The notes: generated by a model from the sequence alone, not told the origin. Positions 7,682 to 17,499 are shown, numbered from the stretch's first letter. The stretch is 64,000 nucleotides of DNA from Catelliglobosispora koreensis DSM 44566 (GCF_000379685.1 NZ_KB903253.1:1-64000); one strand, 5' to 3'. Numbers and translations are program-made.

Positions 7682-9511
7682 ATGGCCGGTGGGAAGGTGT
7701 TGGTTCTGGGCGGCATCCGCTCGGGCAAAAGCGAGTTCGCCGAAGCCTTGCTGGCTGATGAGCCGCAAGTGCGTTATGTGGCAACGGCGGGCCACGATGA
7801 CGACAGCTTCGCCGAGCGCATCGCCGCGCACCAGTTCCGCCGCCCCGCGACCTGGGAAACCGTGGAAGCCACGGGCGATCCGTCAGAGCTCATCGAGGCG
7901 GTCAGCCAGGCCGGGCCAGACGCCGCTGTGCTCGTTGACGACCTAGGCGGCTGGGCGACCGCTCTGCTCGGCCGCAATGACGCTGCCGCCTTGGTTTCCC
8001 GTCTCGCCGACGCGGTGCGGATGACGCCGGCGCAGGTGGTGCTTGTCAGCCCCGAGGTCGGCTTGACCGTTATCCCGCCAACGGCTGTGGGCGTTGAGTT
8101 CGCCGATCTGATGGGCGATCTGAACCGCGCGGTCGCGGAAGCCTGCGACGAGGTGTCGCTCATCGTGGCCGGCCAGCCGCAGACCCTGAAGAAGGCCGCG
8201 CCCAAGCCGAAGGTGACGCCTCCCCCGCCGACGATCTGGTCCGCGCCTTCGGTGCCAATTGCCACTCCCGCCGTCACCGTGACCGAGGCAGAGCTGGGCG
8301 TGGCCACGACCGCCGCGGCTGGAGCCGCCCTCGCCGCCGGCACGACAGCCGGAGCCGAAGCGAGCGCCGCGGCTGCCGCCACTTCCGCTGAAACCGCCGC
8401 AGCCGCCTGGCCCCCGGCCGAACCAGCGACCGCCGCTTTGACGGAGTCGACCCGGGCGCTGCCGATTCTTGAGACAGGCATGGTTATCCGGCCGGGCATG
8501 GACCTGCCGATCCACGACGACGACTCCCGCTCAGGCGCCGAAAAGCATCTGTCCCGTTTGGACATTCCTGGCAGCGGCCTGGGCGACCTGGCGCGGATCG
8601 TCGTGTTCGCCGCGGGCACGCAAGCACAAGCCGTGCCACAGCCATGGCGCCAGCCGCACCTCGTTCTGTTGCATGGCGGGCGTGACGGCGATGGTTCCGC
8701 CGGTGATTCGGTAACCGTCAGCACGGCTATCGCCCAGGCGGCCCGTGAAGGCAACGGCCCGCTCGGGTTGCTGGCCGCTCAGCAAGGCGTGCGGGTGAAG
8801 GTCGCCGAAGTGCCGACCGCTGAAGACATGGTTTACGGCCGCACCGCCTCGATCGAAACGATCCAGACGATGCTGACCCAAGGCTGGCAGCTCGCCGACG
8901 ACGCGGCCGACAGTGGCGCCGACGTCATCATCATCGGCTCGTGCAGCCCCGGTGCCGATGCCATGGCGGCCGCCGTGGTCTCGCGCATCACGGGCAGCGA
9001 GATCGCTGGCCTGCTCGGCCGCATCGTGGGTCCTGATGGCAACGTCGATGACCCGTCCTGGATTCTGCGAGCCGGTGCCGTCCGTGACGCCTTGCACCGC
9101 TCACGGGACAAGGATCTCAACGCTGACACCATCATGTCCGAGCTAGCCGGGCCTGACGTGGCTGTGGCCACGGGCCTGATCCTCGGTGCCACCGCCCGGC
9201 GCACGCCGGTGCTCATCGACGGCCCGCTCGGGTCCGCCGCCGCTTTGCTGGCCCGTGATCTGGGCAGCCAGTCCCGGCTGTGGATCACGGTCGCTGACCA
9301 CGGCGGGCACCCGGTGACCAAGACCGTCGCGGACATCCTCGGTGCCGAGCCGTACTTCAGCCTGCGTACCGGCCTTGGCGAGGGCGCCGCGTCGCTCCTG
9401 GCGCTGCCGTTGTTCAACAACGCGATCACGCTGGCCGGTTCGCTTCCGCTCAAGCCCCCTGTGCTGTCCGCCCCTCCGGAGTTCGAGGGATCCATGCCGC
9501 TTGTGGACTGA
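7682..9511 (+). CDS. cobT: CobU-CobT fusion: cobinamide kinase/guanylyltransferase + DMB phosphoribosyltransferase
   Basis: A 609-residue two-domain protein for the last steps of cobalamin synthesis. Residues about 1-170 resemble CobU: the P-loop GGIRSGKS lies at 10-17 and an ATAGHDDD motif follows. Residues about 170-275 are an Ala/Pro/Thr-rich linker. Residues about 280-609 resemble CobT, which activates the lower-ligand base (usually dimethylbenzimidazole) from nicotinate mononucleotide; the catalytic Glu is probably Glu567 in TGLGEG. CobU makes adenosyl-GDP-cobinamide and CobS at 9501 joins the two products, so the two genes together give the nucleotide-loop pathway. The stop overlaps cobS by 11 bases. 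The ATG at 7682 gives the standard CobU N-terminus. Confidence 0.88.
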   Translation: MAGGKVLVLGGIRSGKSEFAEALLADEPQVRYVATAGHDDDSFAERIAAHQFRRPATWETVEATGDPSELIEAVSQAGPDAAVLVDDLGGWATALLGRNDAAALVSRLADAVRMTPAQVVLVSPEVGLTVIPPTAVGVEFADLMGDLNRAVAEACDEVSLIVAGQPQTLKKAAPKPKVTPPPPTIWSAPSVPIATPAVTVTEAELGVATTAAAGAALAAGTTAGAEASAAAAATSAETAAAAWPPAEPATAALTESTRALPILETGMVIRPGMDLPIHDDDSRSGAEKHLSRLDIPGSGLGDLARIVVFAAGTQAQAVPQPWRQPHLVLLHGGRDGDGSAGDSVTVSTAIAQAAREGNGPLGLLAAQQGVRVKVAEVPTAEDMVYGRTASIETIQTMLTQGWQLADDAADSGADVIIIGSCSPGADAMAAAVVSRITGSEIAGLLGRIVGPDGNVDDPSWILRAGAVRDALHRSRDKDLNADTIMSELAGPDVAVATGLILGATARRTPVLIDGPLGSAAALLARDLGSQSRLWITVADHGGHPVTKTVADILGAEPYFSLRTGLGEGAASLLALPLFNNAITLAGSLPLKPPVLSAPPEFEGSMPLVD

Positions 9512-10238
9512 CGGACTTCGCCTGGCGCTAACCACTTTCACGGTCGCGCCGCTCCGCCCGCCAGCAGAACTCAGCCGCGTGACAGCGAGCTGGGCGATGC
9601 GGTTCGCGCCAGCGGTCGGTGCGTTGCTCGGCTCATTCGCCGGCGGTCTGCTGTGGACGTTCCGTTTCGCGGGCTTGCCGCCGTTGCTGGCAGGGGCACT
9701 AACCGTTGGGGCCCTTGCGTTACTGACGCGTGGCATGCACCTTGACGGACTTGCCGACACGGTCGACGGGCTCGGGTCGTACCGGTCGCGTGATCAGGCC
9801 TTGGCCATCATGAAGAAACCTGACGTCGGCGCGTTCGGCGTTGTCGCGCTCGTGCTCACGGTGCTCATCCAGTCGGCGGCCTTCGCTGTCGTTAGCATTC
9901 CCGGCGTCGTCGTCGCGGTGGCCACCGGGCGGCTTGCCGCCGTGATCGCCTGCCGGCGTGGGGTTGCGGCCGCGCGCCCCGATGGGCTGGGCGCCTTCGT
10001 GGCCGGGTCCGTGGGCTGGCCAGCCATCGCCGCCAACACCGCCTTCGTGCTTATTTTGGGGGTACTAAGTGAGTCCTGGAAAGGCATAGCGGCAGTTCTC
10101 GTCGCGGCCAGTTTGACGTTTGCCCTCTTGGCACACATCAAACGCCGCCTCGGTGGGATAACCGGCGATGTGCTCGGTTTCCTCATCGAGGCGGCGACCA
10201 CGATTGTCCTTATTGGACTTTCTTTACCACGTCTGTAG
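9501..10238 (+). CDS. cobS: Adenosylcobinamide-GDP ribazoletransferase CobS
   Basis: A 245-residue integral membrane protein of the CobS family, which joins adenosyl-GDP-cobinamide to alpha-ribazole (phosphate) to make cobalamin (phosphate). The family's acidic motif is present as GMHLDGLADTVDGLGS at about 76-91. Six or more hydrophobic segments follow. The TTG at 9501 is the likely start, with GAGGGA ten bases upstream, overlapping the end of cobT by 11 bases and so coupled to it. No ATG or GTG lies in frame near there. The 3' end overlaps convergent mscL by 29 bases. Confidence 0.88.
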   Translation: MWTDGLRLALTTFTVAPLRPPAELSRVTASWAMRFAPAVGALLGSFAGGLLWTFRFAGLPPLLAGALTVGALALLTRGMHLDGLADTVDGLGSYRSRDQALAIMKKPDVGAFGVVALVLTVLIQSAAFAVVSIPGVVVAVATGRLAAVIACRRGVAAARPDGLGAFVAGSVGWPAIAANTAFVLILGVLSESWKGIAAVLVAASLTFALLAHIKRRLGGITGDVLGFLIEAATTIVLIGLSLPRL

Positions 10239-10647
10239 CGTGGTTGCTCTCCTGCCGTGGCGCTGGAACGCCGCCGTTCTGCGCGACGAGCGCGTCGCGG
10301 ATCTCCCGCAGCAGCAACAGCTCCTCGGCCGGCGCCTCGCTCTTCTCCTCTTTGCGGAAGAACTTGTTGAGCGGCAGCACGACGAGGAAGTAGACGACCG
10401 CCGCCGTGATGAGGAAGCCCACGATCTTGCTTAGGAAAGCTCCGTAAGTGATGTAGTTGTCCTTGCCCGGCAGTGGGATCACGCCACCGATACCATCGCT
10501 GCCCACACCCACGATGTTGATCAGCGGCGTGAGGAACGAGTCGGTGAACCCGGTGACGACGGTCGTGAACGCGGCACCGATGACGACACCGACCGCGAGG
10601 TCAACCACGTTGCCGCGGGTGATGAAATCCTTGAATCCTTTAAGCAC
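10210..10647 (-). CDS. mscL: Large-conductance mechanosensitive channel MscL
   Basis: A 145-residue MscL, which opens under membrane tension to release solutes on osmotic downshock. The N-terminal amphipathic helix (MLKGFKDFITRGN), the first transmembrane helix with VDLAVGVVIGAAF, the periplasmic loop, the second helix around residues 68-90 and the cytoplasmic helix (EELLLLREIRDAL) are all in the standard order. Length is normal for an actinobacterial MscL. Its start overlaps the end of the upstream YjbR gene by eight bases, and its 3' end overlaps cobS by 29 bases. Confidence 0.96.
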   Translation of the reverse strand: MLKGFKDFITRGNVVDLAVGVVIGAAFTTVVTGFTDSFLTPLINIVGVGSDGIGGVIPLPGKDNYITYGAFLSKIVGFLITAAVVYFLVVLPLNKFFRKEEKSEAPAEELLLLREIRDALVAQNGGVPAPRQESNHATDVVKKVQ

Positions 10648-10987
10648 CTTCGTACTCCTTAACCAATTTCTTCGGCGCTGTCCGGCGCCACGCTTCGATG
10701 ATCAGCTCGTGCAGCTCGCCCGCGTCTACTTTGGACAGCTGCACTTGCACCCAGCCAAACCGCCCTACGTAAGGTGCGATGGAGTACACGTCGGGCTGCT
10801 CGGCGATGAGCACCTCTTGCTCTTCCTTGGTGCACTTCACCGACATGGTCGAGCTGCCCGGGGCACCGCCCGCGAACATTTTGTTGTTCACCCGCAGAGT
10901 GGGATGGCCCCACTCCTCGACCATGACCTCTTGCCCGCCGGGTAGTGCCTCCACCCAAGCGCGCACCTTCTCGTACTTGACGGCCAT
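10640..10987 (-). CDS. MmcQ/YjbR family DNA-binding-like protein
   Basis: A 115-residue soluble protein of the MmcQ/YjbR (DUF419) family, a CyaY-like or double-wing fold of uncertain function. The family pattern is visible: an N-terminal helix, EEWGHPTLRVNNKMFA, then VGRFGWVQVQL and a C-terminal Trp-Arg-rich helix (EAWRRTAPKKLVKEY). It lies three bases downstream of gcvT on the same strand and overlaps mscL by eight bases, so the three genes probably share a transcript. Confidence 0.85.
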   Translation of the reverse strand: MAVKYEKVRAWVEALPGGQEVMVEEWGHPTLRVNNKMFAGGAPGSSTMSVKCTKEEQEVLIAEQPDVYSIAPYVGRFGWVQVQLSKVDAGELHELIIEAWRRTAPKKLVKEYEGA

Positions 10988-10989
10988 GG

Positions 10990-12087
10990 TTACTTAACCG
11001 ATGGAGTCACAAAAGGTGGCTTGGTCACGGTCATCGCCGCCCGCCGTCCGCGCACGTCAACCTCCACAGTGGAGCCCTCGGTCAGGCCGGCGCTGGCGTC
11101 CAGCAGCGCCAGTGCGATGCCTACTTTGCGCGTCGGGGAGAACGTGCCGCTCGTGATCTCGCCCACGACCTCGTCGCCGGCGAGCACCTGCATGTGTGCT
11201 CGCGGGATGCCCCGGTCTTGTGCCACGAGGCCCCACAGTGTCCGCTTCGGACCGTCAGCCTTCTCTTTCGTAAGCACGTCTTTGCCCCAGAACGCTGGCT
11301 TGCTCCAGCCGACCGCCCAGCCAGCGCGCGCCTGAACGGGCGTGATGTCCAGCGACAGATCCTGACCGTGCAGCGGATAGCCCATCTCGGTGCGCAGCGT
11401 GTCGCGGGCGCCTAGTCCACAAGCGCGCGCCTCGATGCCCTCGACGGCGAAAAGCGCGTCCCACACGGCGAGCGCGTCAGCCGACGGCACCACGAGTTCG
11501 TAGCCGTGCTCACCGGTGTATCCCGTGCGGCAGACCGTCAGCTCGACACCGTTGAGCGTGGCGGTCTCAAAGCTCATGTATTCGTGCTCGGTAGGCAACC
11601 CGAGCGCGGCCAGCAAATCCGCCGACTTCGGTCCCTGCACCGCGAGCACGGCATAGTCCGCGTGCTCGTTGGTGATCGTCAATCCCTCGGGCGCGGCTTC
11701 CCGCAATCGGCGCACGACTTCTGTCGTGTTCGAAGCATTCGGGATGAGGAAGACGTGATCGTCGCTGTGCAGGTAGGCGATAATGTCGTCAACCACGCCA
11801 CCGGTCGCGTCGTCGCAGCACAGCGTGTACTGCGCTTTTCCAGGCTTGATGCGGCCGAGGTCGTTGCTCAGCGTCGCGTTGACAAAGCCGGCCGCACCAC
11901 TGCCCGTTATGCGGGCTTTTCCAAGATGCGAAACATCGAAGATTCCCACAGCCTCGCGTACTGCTGTGTGCTCCTTCAGAACCCCGCCACCGGCGTACTC
12001 CAAGGGCATGTCCCATCCCCCGAATGCAGCAAATTTGGCACCAAGGGCAACGTGCCGCTCGTGCAGCGGCGACATGAGCAACGTCAT
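10990..12087 (-). CDS. gcvT: Aminomethyltransferase (glycine cleavage T protein)
   Basis: A 365-residue GcvT. It transfers the methylene group from the aminomethyl-lipoyl H protein to tetrahydrofolate, releasing ammonia. Typical motifs are [22 protein letters not shown] at the N-terminus, [18 protein letters not shown] and the C-terminal [15 protein letters not shown]. Length is standard. The other glycine cleavage genes (gcvH, gcvP) are not in the window, an arrangement also seen in mycobacteria. It is divergent from pepA with a 71-base intergenic region, and no glycine riboswitch is visible there. Confidence 0.95.
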   Translation of the reverse strand: MTLLMSPLHERHVALGAKFAAFGGWDMPLEYAGGGVLKEHTAVREAVGIFDVSHLGKARITGSGAAGFVNATLSNDLGRIKPGKAQYTLCCDDATGGVVDDIIAYLHSDDHVFLIPNASNTTEVVRRLREAAPEGLTITNEHADYAVLAVQGPKSADLLAALGLPTEHEYMSFETATLNGVELTVCRTGYTGEHGYELVVPSADALAVWDALFAVEGIEARACGLGARDTLRTEMGYPLHGQDLSLDITPVQARAGWAVGWSKPAFWGKDVLTKEKADGPKRTLWGLVAQDRGIPRAHMQVLAGDEVVGEITSGTFSPTRKVGIALALLDASAGLTEGSTVEVDVRGRRAAMTVTKPPFVTPSVK

Positions 12088-12158
12088 GATGGCAACTTAC
12101 AGCCACGATTGTGGTTGGCTAGCATCGGCGGAGCAGACCCATACCTTCAGGAGAACCC

Positions 12159-13736
12159 GTGACGACGCCCACCACAGCGCTGCCCATACTCAGTCTCGCC
12201 GACACCGATCCGGCCGATCAGGCCGTCGACGCGGTCGTTATCGGCGTCCACAGTCAGGAAGGCAGCAACGGCACCCCAGGCGAGCTGCTGCTTGCCTCGG
12301 GCGCGGAGAGCATCGCCGCGGCATTCGACGGAAAACTGACTTCCACTCTCACGCTGCTCGGCGCGACTGGCGGCCCGGGCGAGGTGACCAAGATCGCCAC
12401 CATGGGCGTGATCACTGCGCCCCTGCTCGTGGTCGTTGGCCTCGGCCCGGAACCGACCGGTGCCGCTCCTGCGGCTGAGACGCTGCGCCGCGCCGCCGCC
12501 TCGGCCGTGCGAGCGCTCGCTGGCTCGAAGTCGGTCGCGGTCGCGCTGCCCCTTAGCGACGACGCCTCCGACAGCGGCACGCATGCCCTGCGTGCCGTGA
12601 CCGAAGGCGCCGCCCTCGGCGCTTACCGCTTCCCGGGTTACAAGGGCAAGCCACAGACCAGCCGCAAGGAGCCGGTCGGGCTGATCTCGGTGCTCGTGCC
12701 CGACGCCAAGGAGACGGGCGCTCAGACTGAGCTGCACCGTGCCGGTGTCGTGGCCTCCGCGGTCGCCCGCACCCGCGACTGGGTCAACGTGCCCGGCAAC
12801 ATGCTGCGCCCGCCGGGTTTCGCCGAGGAGATCGCTGAAGCCGCTGGCAAGGCCGGCCTCGAAGTCGAGGTGCTCGACGACGCGGCCCTGGCCAAGGGTG
12901 GATACGGCGGCATCCTGGCCGTCGGTTCCGGCTCGGAGGCCAAGCCGCGCATGGTTCGCTTGACCTACACGCCGCCAGAGACCGTGGCCGCGACCAAGAA
13001 GCTCGCTCTTATCGGCAAGGGCATCACGTTCGACACCGGTGGTGTCTCCATCAAGCCGGCTCAGGGCATGTGGGAAATGAAGTCCGACATGGCTGGCGCG
13101 GCCGCGGTCGCGAGCGTCATGGTCGCCCTCACCGAGCTGCGCCCGCTACTGCAGGTCAGCGCGTTCATCCCGATCGCGGAGAACATGCTTTCTGGCGAGG
13201 CCTACCGCCCCGGCGACGTCGTGACCATGCGCAACGGCAAGCGCGTTGAGGTGCTCAACACCGACGCCGAAGGCCGCATGATCCTCGGTGACGCGATCGC
13301 GCGGGCGTGTGAGGACAACCCGGACTATCTCATTGAGACGTCCACTTTGACCGGTGGCCAGGTGGTCGCGCTGGGCAAGCGCATCGCCGGCGTCATGGGC
13401 AGCGACGAGTTGTGCCAGCGGGCCAAGGTCGCCGGCGACGCCGTGGGCGAGCCGACCTGGCCGATGCCCCTGCCCGACGAGATCCGCAAGTCGATGGAAT
13501 CCGACGTCGCTGACATCCTTCAGGTCAGCGCCGGGATGGAGCGGTCCGGGCACATGCTGCAGGGCGGCATCTTCCTGCGCGAGTTCGTGACCGACGGTGT
13601 CGAGTGGGCCCACATCGACGTCGCCGGCCCGTCGTTTCACTCCGGTGAGCCGACCGGCTACCTGAGCAAGGGCGGCACCGGTGTTCCGGTTCGCACCCTG
13701 CTCGCCCTCGTCGACGACCTCGCCGCCAACGGCTAG
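12159..13736 (+). CDS. pepA: Leucyl aminopeptidase (M17)
   Basis: A 525-residue cytosolic metallo-aminopeptidase of family M17 that releases N-terminal residues from peptides. The metal- and substrate-binding segments are intact: KGITFDTGGVSIKP, MKSDMAGAAAV, NTDAEGRMILGDA (the family signature) and TSTLTGGQVVALG. The GTG start has AGGAG seven bases upstream. Length matches the family. It is divergent from gcvT and convergent with the small gene at 13864, separated from it by a long inverted repeat. Confidence 0.95.
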   Translation: MTTPTTALPILSLADTDPADQAVDAVVIGVHSQEGSNGTPGELLLASGAESIAAAFDGKLTSTLTLLGATGGPGEVTKIATMGVITAPLLVVVGLGPEPTGAAPAAETLRRAAASAVRALAGSKSVAVALPLSDDASDSGTHALRAVTEGAALGAYRFPGYKGKPQTSRKEPVGLISVLVPDAKETGAQTELHRAGVVASAVARTRDWVNVPGNMLRPPGFAEEIAEAAGKAGLEVEVLDDAALAKGGYGGILAVGSGSEAKPRMVRLTYTPPETVAATKKLALIGKGITFDTGGVSIKPAQGMWEMKSDMAGAAAVASVMVALTELRPLLQVSAFIPIAENMLSGEAYRPGDVVTMRNGKRVEVLNTDAEGRMILGDAIARACEDNPDYLIETSTLTGGQVVALGKRIAGVMGSDELCQRAKVAGDAVGEPTWPMPLPDEIRKSMESDVADILQVSAGMERSGHMLQGGIFLREFVTDGVEWAHIDVAGPSFHSGEPTGYLSKGGTGVPVRTLLALVDDLAANG

Positions 13737-13777
13737 TCCGCTACGACCGGCCGCCCGGCGACCCAGCGACCTTCGTC

Positions 13778-13861
13778 CGAGATCCACATCCCTTCAGACG
13801 TGATCCAAAGGCACTTTGATCACGTCTCGCGGGATGTGGATCTCGTTTTGGGATGTGGATC
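13778..13861. repeat. Long two-tier inverted repeat plus extra direct copy between convergent genes
   Basis: A 15-bp outer arm (13778-13792, CGAGATCCACATCCC) pairs perfectly with 13831-13845. Inside it, AGACGTGATCCAAAG (13796-13810) pairs with CTTTGATCACGTCT (13814-13827) except for one bulged C. The loop is GCA. A third GGGATGTGGATC follows at 13850-13861 after TTTT. The position between pepA and a convergent gene suggests a bidirectional terminator, but the stem is longer and more A/T-rich than other hairpins in this window. Confidence 0.85.
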
Positions 13862-13863
13862 AG

Positions 13864-14169
13864 CTAAGCCTGCTTCTTGCGGGCGTTGAAATCACGCATG
13901 CGCTGCGGGTACCCGACGAGCTGCACGTCGTAGACGGGAATGGACCAGCGCTGGGCGAACTGGCGGACCGCCAGTGGGTGCGGCATGCGCCTCCGGGTCC
14001 ACTCGCCGTCGTAGGCGATGAGAATGACCGTGGTTTCGGTCACGGTCGTGCGTGGCTCGATGAAGGCTTCGACCCCTCTCCGGGACTGGATAAACTGCTC
14101 AAGGTGGGCGATATCGCCAGGGCTCGCTTGCCTGCCCGTCTCTGGCTTACGCCTCCGGAACCAACCCAC
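13864..14169 (-). CDS. Conserved hypothetical protein (actinobacterial)
   Basis: A 101-residue soluble protein. The conserved-looking core is EPRTTVTETTVILIAYDGEWTRR followed by IPVYDVQLVGYPQRMRD and a Lys-rich end; related small proteins of unknown function occur in other actinomycetes. The GTG at 14169 was chosen because GGGAGGA lies five bases upstream, giving MGWFRRRKPETG. The frame stays open to 14262. There is no signal peptide or membrane segment. It is divergent from lpdA. Confidence 0.75.
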   Translation of the reverse strand: MGWFRRRKPETGRQASPGDIAHLEQFIQSRRGVEAFIEPRTTVTETTVILIAYDGEWTRRRMPHPLAVRQFAQRWSIPVYDVQLVGYPQRMRDFNARKKQA

Positions 14170-14308
14170 CGCGTCCTCCCAAAGCGCCTTCGTTAGCGCT
14201 CCAAGCGTAGTGGGACGTGTCGTTGCGCACCTCCCCGCGCACGGCTCATTGGAGAGTGACAAGATGACCGAGGGTGCCTAACCTATCCACCTGATCTTGG
14301 AGTGAACC

Positions 14309-15685
14309 GTGAGCGACAGCTTCGACGTAGTCATTCTCGGCGGCGGCAGTGGCGGATACGCGACCGCGCTGCGCGCTACCCAACTTGGCCTGTCCGTTGC
14401 GCTGATTGAAAAAGACAAACTCGGCGGAACGTGTCTGCACCGCGGCTGCATCCCCACAAAGGCTCTGCTGCACGCCGGCGAGGTCGCTGACCTGACCCGT
14501 GAGGCGTCGCACTTCGGTGTCAACGCCGAGCTGACCGGTGTCGACATGAAGGGCGTCAACGCCTACAAGGACGGCGTGGTCGCGGGGCTCTACAAAGGAC
14601 TCCAGGGTCTGGTCAAGCACGCGAAGGTCACCTACATCGAAGGTGCTGGCAAGCTCGTCGCCCCGAACGCGATCGAGGTCAACGGCCAGCGCGTGACCGG
14701 CAAGCACGTCGTGCTCGCGACAGGTTCCTACTCCAAGACCATTCCGGGCCTGGAAATCGACGGCGACAAGGTGCTCGCCAGCGAAGAGGCCCTCACCCTT
14801 GACCGGGTGCCCACGAGCGCGATCGTGCTCGGTGGCGGGGTCATCGGCGTCGAGTTCGCCAGCGCGTGGAAGTCGCTTGGCGCCGACGTCACGATCGTCG
14901 AAGCTCTCCCCCGCCTCGTGGCCGCCGAGGACCCGGACATCTCCAAGCAGCTTGAGCGCTCGTTCCGTAAGCGCGGCATCAACTTCAAGGTCGGCAAGCC
15001 GTTCGAGAAGCTCGAAAAGACCGCTAACGGCGTCAAGGTGACCATCGCCGGTGGCGAGACGCTTGAGGCCGAGCTGCTGCTCGTCGCCGTTGGCCGTGGC
15101 CCGTCCACCGCCAACTGCGGCTACGAAGAGCAGGGCGTCAAGATGGACCGCGGCTTCGTGCTGACCGATGAGCGCCTGCGCACCAACGTGCCCGGCGTCT
15201 TCGCCGTCGGCGACATCGTCCCCGGCCTTCAGCTGGCCCACCGCGGCTTCCAGCAGGGCATCTTCGTGGCCGAGGAGATCGCCGGCCTCAAGCCCGCCCC
15301 GATCGTCGAGTCCGGGATCCCGCGCGTGACCTACTGCGACCCCGAGATCGCCTCTGTCGGCATCACCGAGGCCCAGGCCAAGGAGAAGTTTGGCGAGGGC
15401 AACGTCGAGACCTACAACTACAACCTGGGCGGAAACGGCAAGAGCAAGATCCTTAACACCCAGGGCTTCATCAAGCTGGTACGCCAAAAGGACGGCCCGG
15501 TCGTCGGCGTGCACATGATCGGCGCACGCATGGGCGAGCAGGTCGGTGAGGCGCAGCTGATCGTCAACTGGGAGGCGTTCCCGGCCGAGGTCGCTCAGCT
15601 GATTCACGCGCACCCGACCCAAAACGAGGCGCTTGGCGAGGCACATCTCGCACTTGCGGGCAAGCCACTGCACGCGCACAACTAA
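14309..15685 (+). CDS. lpdA: Dihydrolipoyl dehydrogenase (E3)
   Basis: A 458-residue flavoprotein that reoxidises dihydrolipoyl groups on E2 and H proteins and passes electrons to NAD+. The N-terminal FAD fold has GGGSGGY, the redox disulfide is Cys42/Cys47 in GGTCLHRGCIPTKA, the NAD fold has LGGGVIGVEFAS, and the C-terminal catalytic His lies in HAHPTQNE. The GTG start is preceded by GGAGTGA. It lies 44 bases upstream of the E2 gene sucB, so the two probably form an operon serving the 2-oxoglutarate and/or pyruvate dehydrogenase complex. Confidence 0.96.
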   Translation: MSDSFDVVILGGGSGGYATALRATQLGLSVALIEKDKLGGTCLHRGCIPTKALLHAGEVADLTREASHFGVNAELTGVDMKGVNAYKDGVVAGLYKGLQGLVKHAKVTYIEGAGKLVAPNAIEVNGQRVTGKHVVLATGSYSKTIPGLEIDGDKVLASEEALTLDRVPTSAIVLGGGVIGVEFASAWKSLGADVTIVEALPRLVAAEDPDISKQLERSFRKRGINFKVGKPFEKLEKTANGVKVTIAGGETLEAELLLVAVGRGPSTANCGYEEQGVKMDRGFVLTDERLRTNVPGVFAVGDIVPGLQLAHRGFQQGIFVAEEIAGLKPAPIVESGIPRVTYCDPEIASVGITEAQAKEKFGEGNVETYNYNLGGNGKSKILNTQGFIKLVRQKDGPVVGVHMIGARMGEQVGEAQLIVNWEAFPAEVAQLIHAHPTQNEALGEAHLALAGKPLHAHN

Positions 15686-15729
15686 GCTGAGCAAAGTAGA
15701 CAGACTTTCCACATAAGGAGTTCGGAGCA

Positions 15730-17499
15730 ATGCCGGTATCGGTAACCATGCCGCGGCTAGGCGAGAGCGTCACCGAAGGCACCGTCACTCGCTGGCTCAA
15801 GGCGGAGGGCGAGCGGGTCGAAGCCGACGAGCCGCTACTCGAAGTCTCCACCGACAAGGTGGACACCGAAATCCCATCACCCGCCGCCGGCATCCTCCAG
15901 AAGATCCTTGTCGCCGAAGACGAGACCGCTGAGGTGGGTTCGGAGCTAGCCATCATCGCCGATGAAGGCGAAGCAGGGGCTCCCGCGCCAGCGCAGGAAG
16001 AAAAGCCGGCCCCGGCGCAGGAGGAAGCACCAGCGCCAGCAGCGGAAGAAAAGCCCGCTCCCGCGGAAGCGACGCCAGCGCCCGCTGCTGCGGCCAAGCC
16101 TGAAGCCGCGGCAAAGCCCGCTGGTGAGGGCACCCCGGTCAAGATGCCCGCCCTCGGCGAGAGCGTCACTGAGGGCACCGTGACCCGGTGGCTGAAGCAG
16201 GTCGGCGAAAATGTGGAGGTCGACGAGCCCCTGCTCGAGGTCTCGACGGACAAGGTCGACACGGAGATCCCGTCGCCCGTGGCCGGTGTGCTGCTGGAGA
16301 TCGCGGTTCCCGAGGACGAGACCGCCGCGGTAGGCGCCACGCTCGCCGTCATCGGCGCCGCTGATGGCGCTGCGGCACCGTCCACTCAGGACACTCCGGC
16401 ACCGCCGGCCGCACAGGAGACCACGCCACCTCCGGCCGCCGAACCAGCCGCGCCGGCCGAGAAGCCAGCTCAGACGCCGCCACCCCAGCCGGCCCAGCAG
16501 CAGCCCACGGCTCCCGTGATCGAGTCGGCACCGGCGCCTGCCCTGGCCGCTGAGTCGGTTAACGGAAACGGTGCTGCCGACGGTTACGTCACGCCGCTCG
16601 TGCGCAAGCTCGCCGCCCAGCATGGCGTCGACCTGAACAAGGTGCAGGGCACGGGCGTCGGCGGCCGCATCCGCAAGCAGGACGTCATGGACGCGGCTGA
16701 GAAGGCGAAGGCTCCGGCTCCGGCAGCGGCTGCCAAGTCCGCTCCGGCCGAGAAGGCCAAGGCCGAACCGAGCCCACTGCGCGGCCGCACCGAGAAGCTG
16801 CCCCGCCTGCGCATGACCATCGCCAAGCGGATGGTCGAGTCGCTTCAGGTGTCGGCACAGCTGACCACCGTCGTGGAAGTCGACGTGACCCGCATCGCCA
16901 AGCTGCGCGAGCAGGCCAAGGCCGACTTCGTCAAGACGCACGGTGTGAAGTTGTCCTACTTGCCGTTCTTCGCGCTTGCCGCGGTGGAGGCCCTGCGGGC
17001 GTACCCGAATGTCAACGCGTCGATGGACATGGAGGCCGGCACGGTTACCTACCACGACGCCGAGCACCTGGGCATGGCTGTCGACACGGAGAAGGGCCTG
17101 ATCGTCCCGGTCATCAAGAACGCTGGCGATCTGAACCTGGCCGGTTTGGCCAAGCGCATCGCCGACGTGGCGGACCGCACGCGTAACAACAAGATCATGC
17201 CGGACGATCTGTCGGGCGGAACGTTCACGCTGACCAACACCGGCAGCCGGGGCGCCCTGTTCGACACGCCGATCATCAACCAGCCGCAAGTGGCGATCCT
17301 GGGAACAGGTGCCGTCGTCAAGCGCGCGGTCGTGGTCGACGACGCCGAACTCGGAGAGATCATCGTCCCGCGCTCGATGGTCTACCTCGCACTGTCCTAT
17401 GACCACCGTCTGGTCGACGGCGCCGACGCGGCACGGTTCCTTACCGCGATCAAGGAACGCCTGGAGGCCGGAAACTTCGAAGCGGAGCTTGGCCTGTGA
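15730..17499 (+). CDS. sucB: 2-oxoglutarate/pyruvate dehydrogenase E2 (dihydrolipoyl acyltransferase)
   Basis: A 589-residue E2. Two lipoyl domains (about 2-77 and 136-211) each carry the lipoylated Lys in the motif [12 protein letters not shown]. They are joined by Ala/Pro/Glu-rich linkers. A peripheral-subunit-binding domain lies around 282-318 ([15 protein letters not shown]). The catalytic domain fills about 360-589, with the active-site His559 and Asp563 in SYDHRLVDG. The M. tuberculosis counterpart DlaT serves pyruvate dehydrogenase and peroxynitrite reductase, so the exact complex cannot be fixed from sequence. An ATG with AAGGAG upstream starts it. It overlaps the next gene by four bases. 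Confidence 0.94.
   Translation: MPVSVTMPRLGESVTEGTVTRWLKAEGERVEADEPLLEVSTDKVDTEIPSPAAGILQKILVAEDETAEVGSELAIIADEGEAGAPAPAQEEKPAPAQEEAPAPAAEEKPAPAEATPAPAAAAKPEAAAKPAGEGTPVKMPALGESVTEGTVTRWLKQVGENVEVDEPLLEVSTDKVDTEIPSPVAGVLLEIAVPEDETAAVGATLAVIGAADGAAAPSTQDTPAPPAAQETTPPPAAEPAAPAEKPAQTPPPQPAQQQPTAPVIESAPAPALAAESVNGNGAADGYVTPLVRKLAAQHGVDLNKVQGTGVGGRIRKQDVMDAAEKAKAPAPAAAAKSAPAEKAKAEPSPLRGRTEKLPRLRMTIAKRMVESLQVSAQLTTVVEVDVTRIAKLREQAKADFVKTHGVKLSYLPFFALAAVEALRAYPNVNASMDMEAGTVTYHDAEHLGMAVDTEKGLIVPVIKNAGDLNLAGLAKRIADVADRTRNNKIMPDDLSGGTFTLTNTGSRGALFDTPIINQPQVAILGTGAVVKRAVVVDDAELGEIIVPRSMVYLALSYDHRLVDGADAARFLTAIKERLEAGNFEAELGL

Noticed and set aside
12088-12158. Glycine riboswitch before gcvT
   Set aside because: Only 71 bases separate gcvT and pepA and no glycine-riboswitch core is visible.
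14246-15730. A 494-codon open frame opposite lpdA
   Set aside because: It is a shadow of the GC-rich lpdA gene: the composition is that of a reverse-strand frame and it lacks any recognisable domain.
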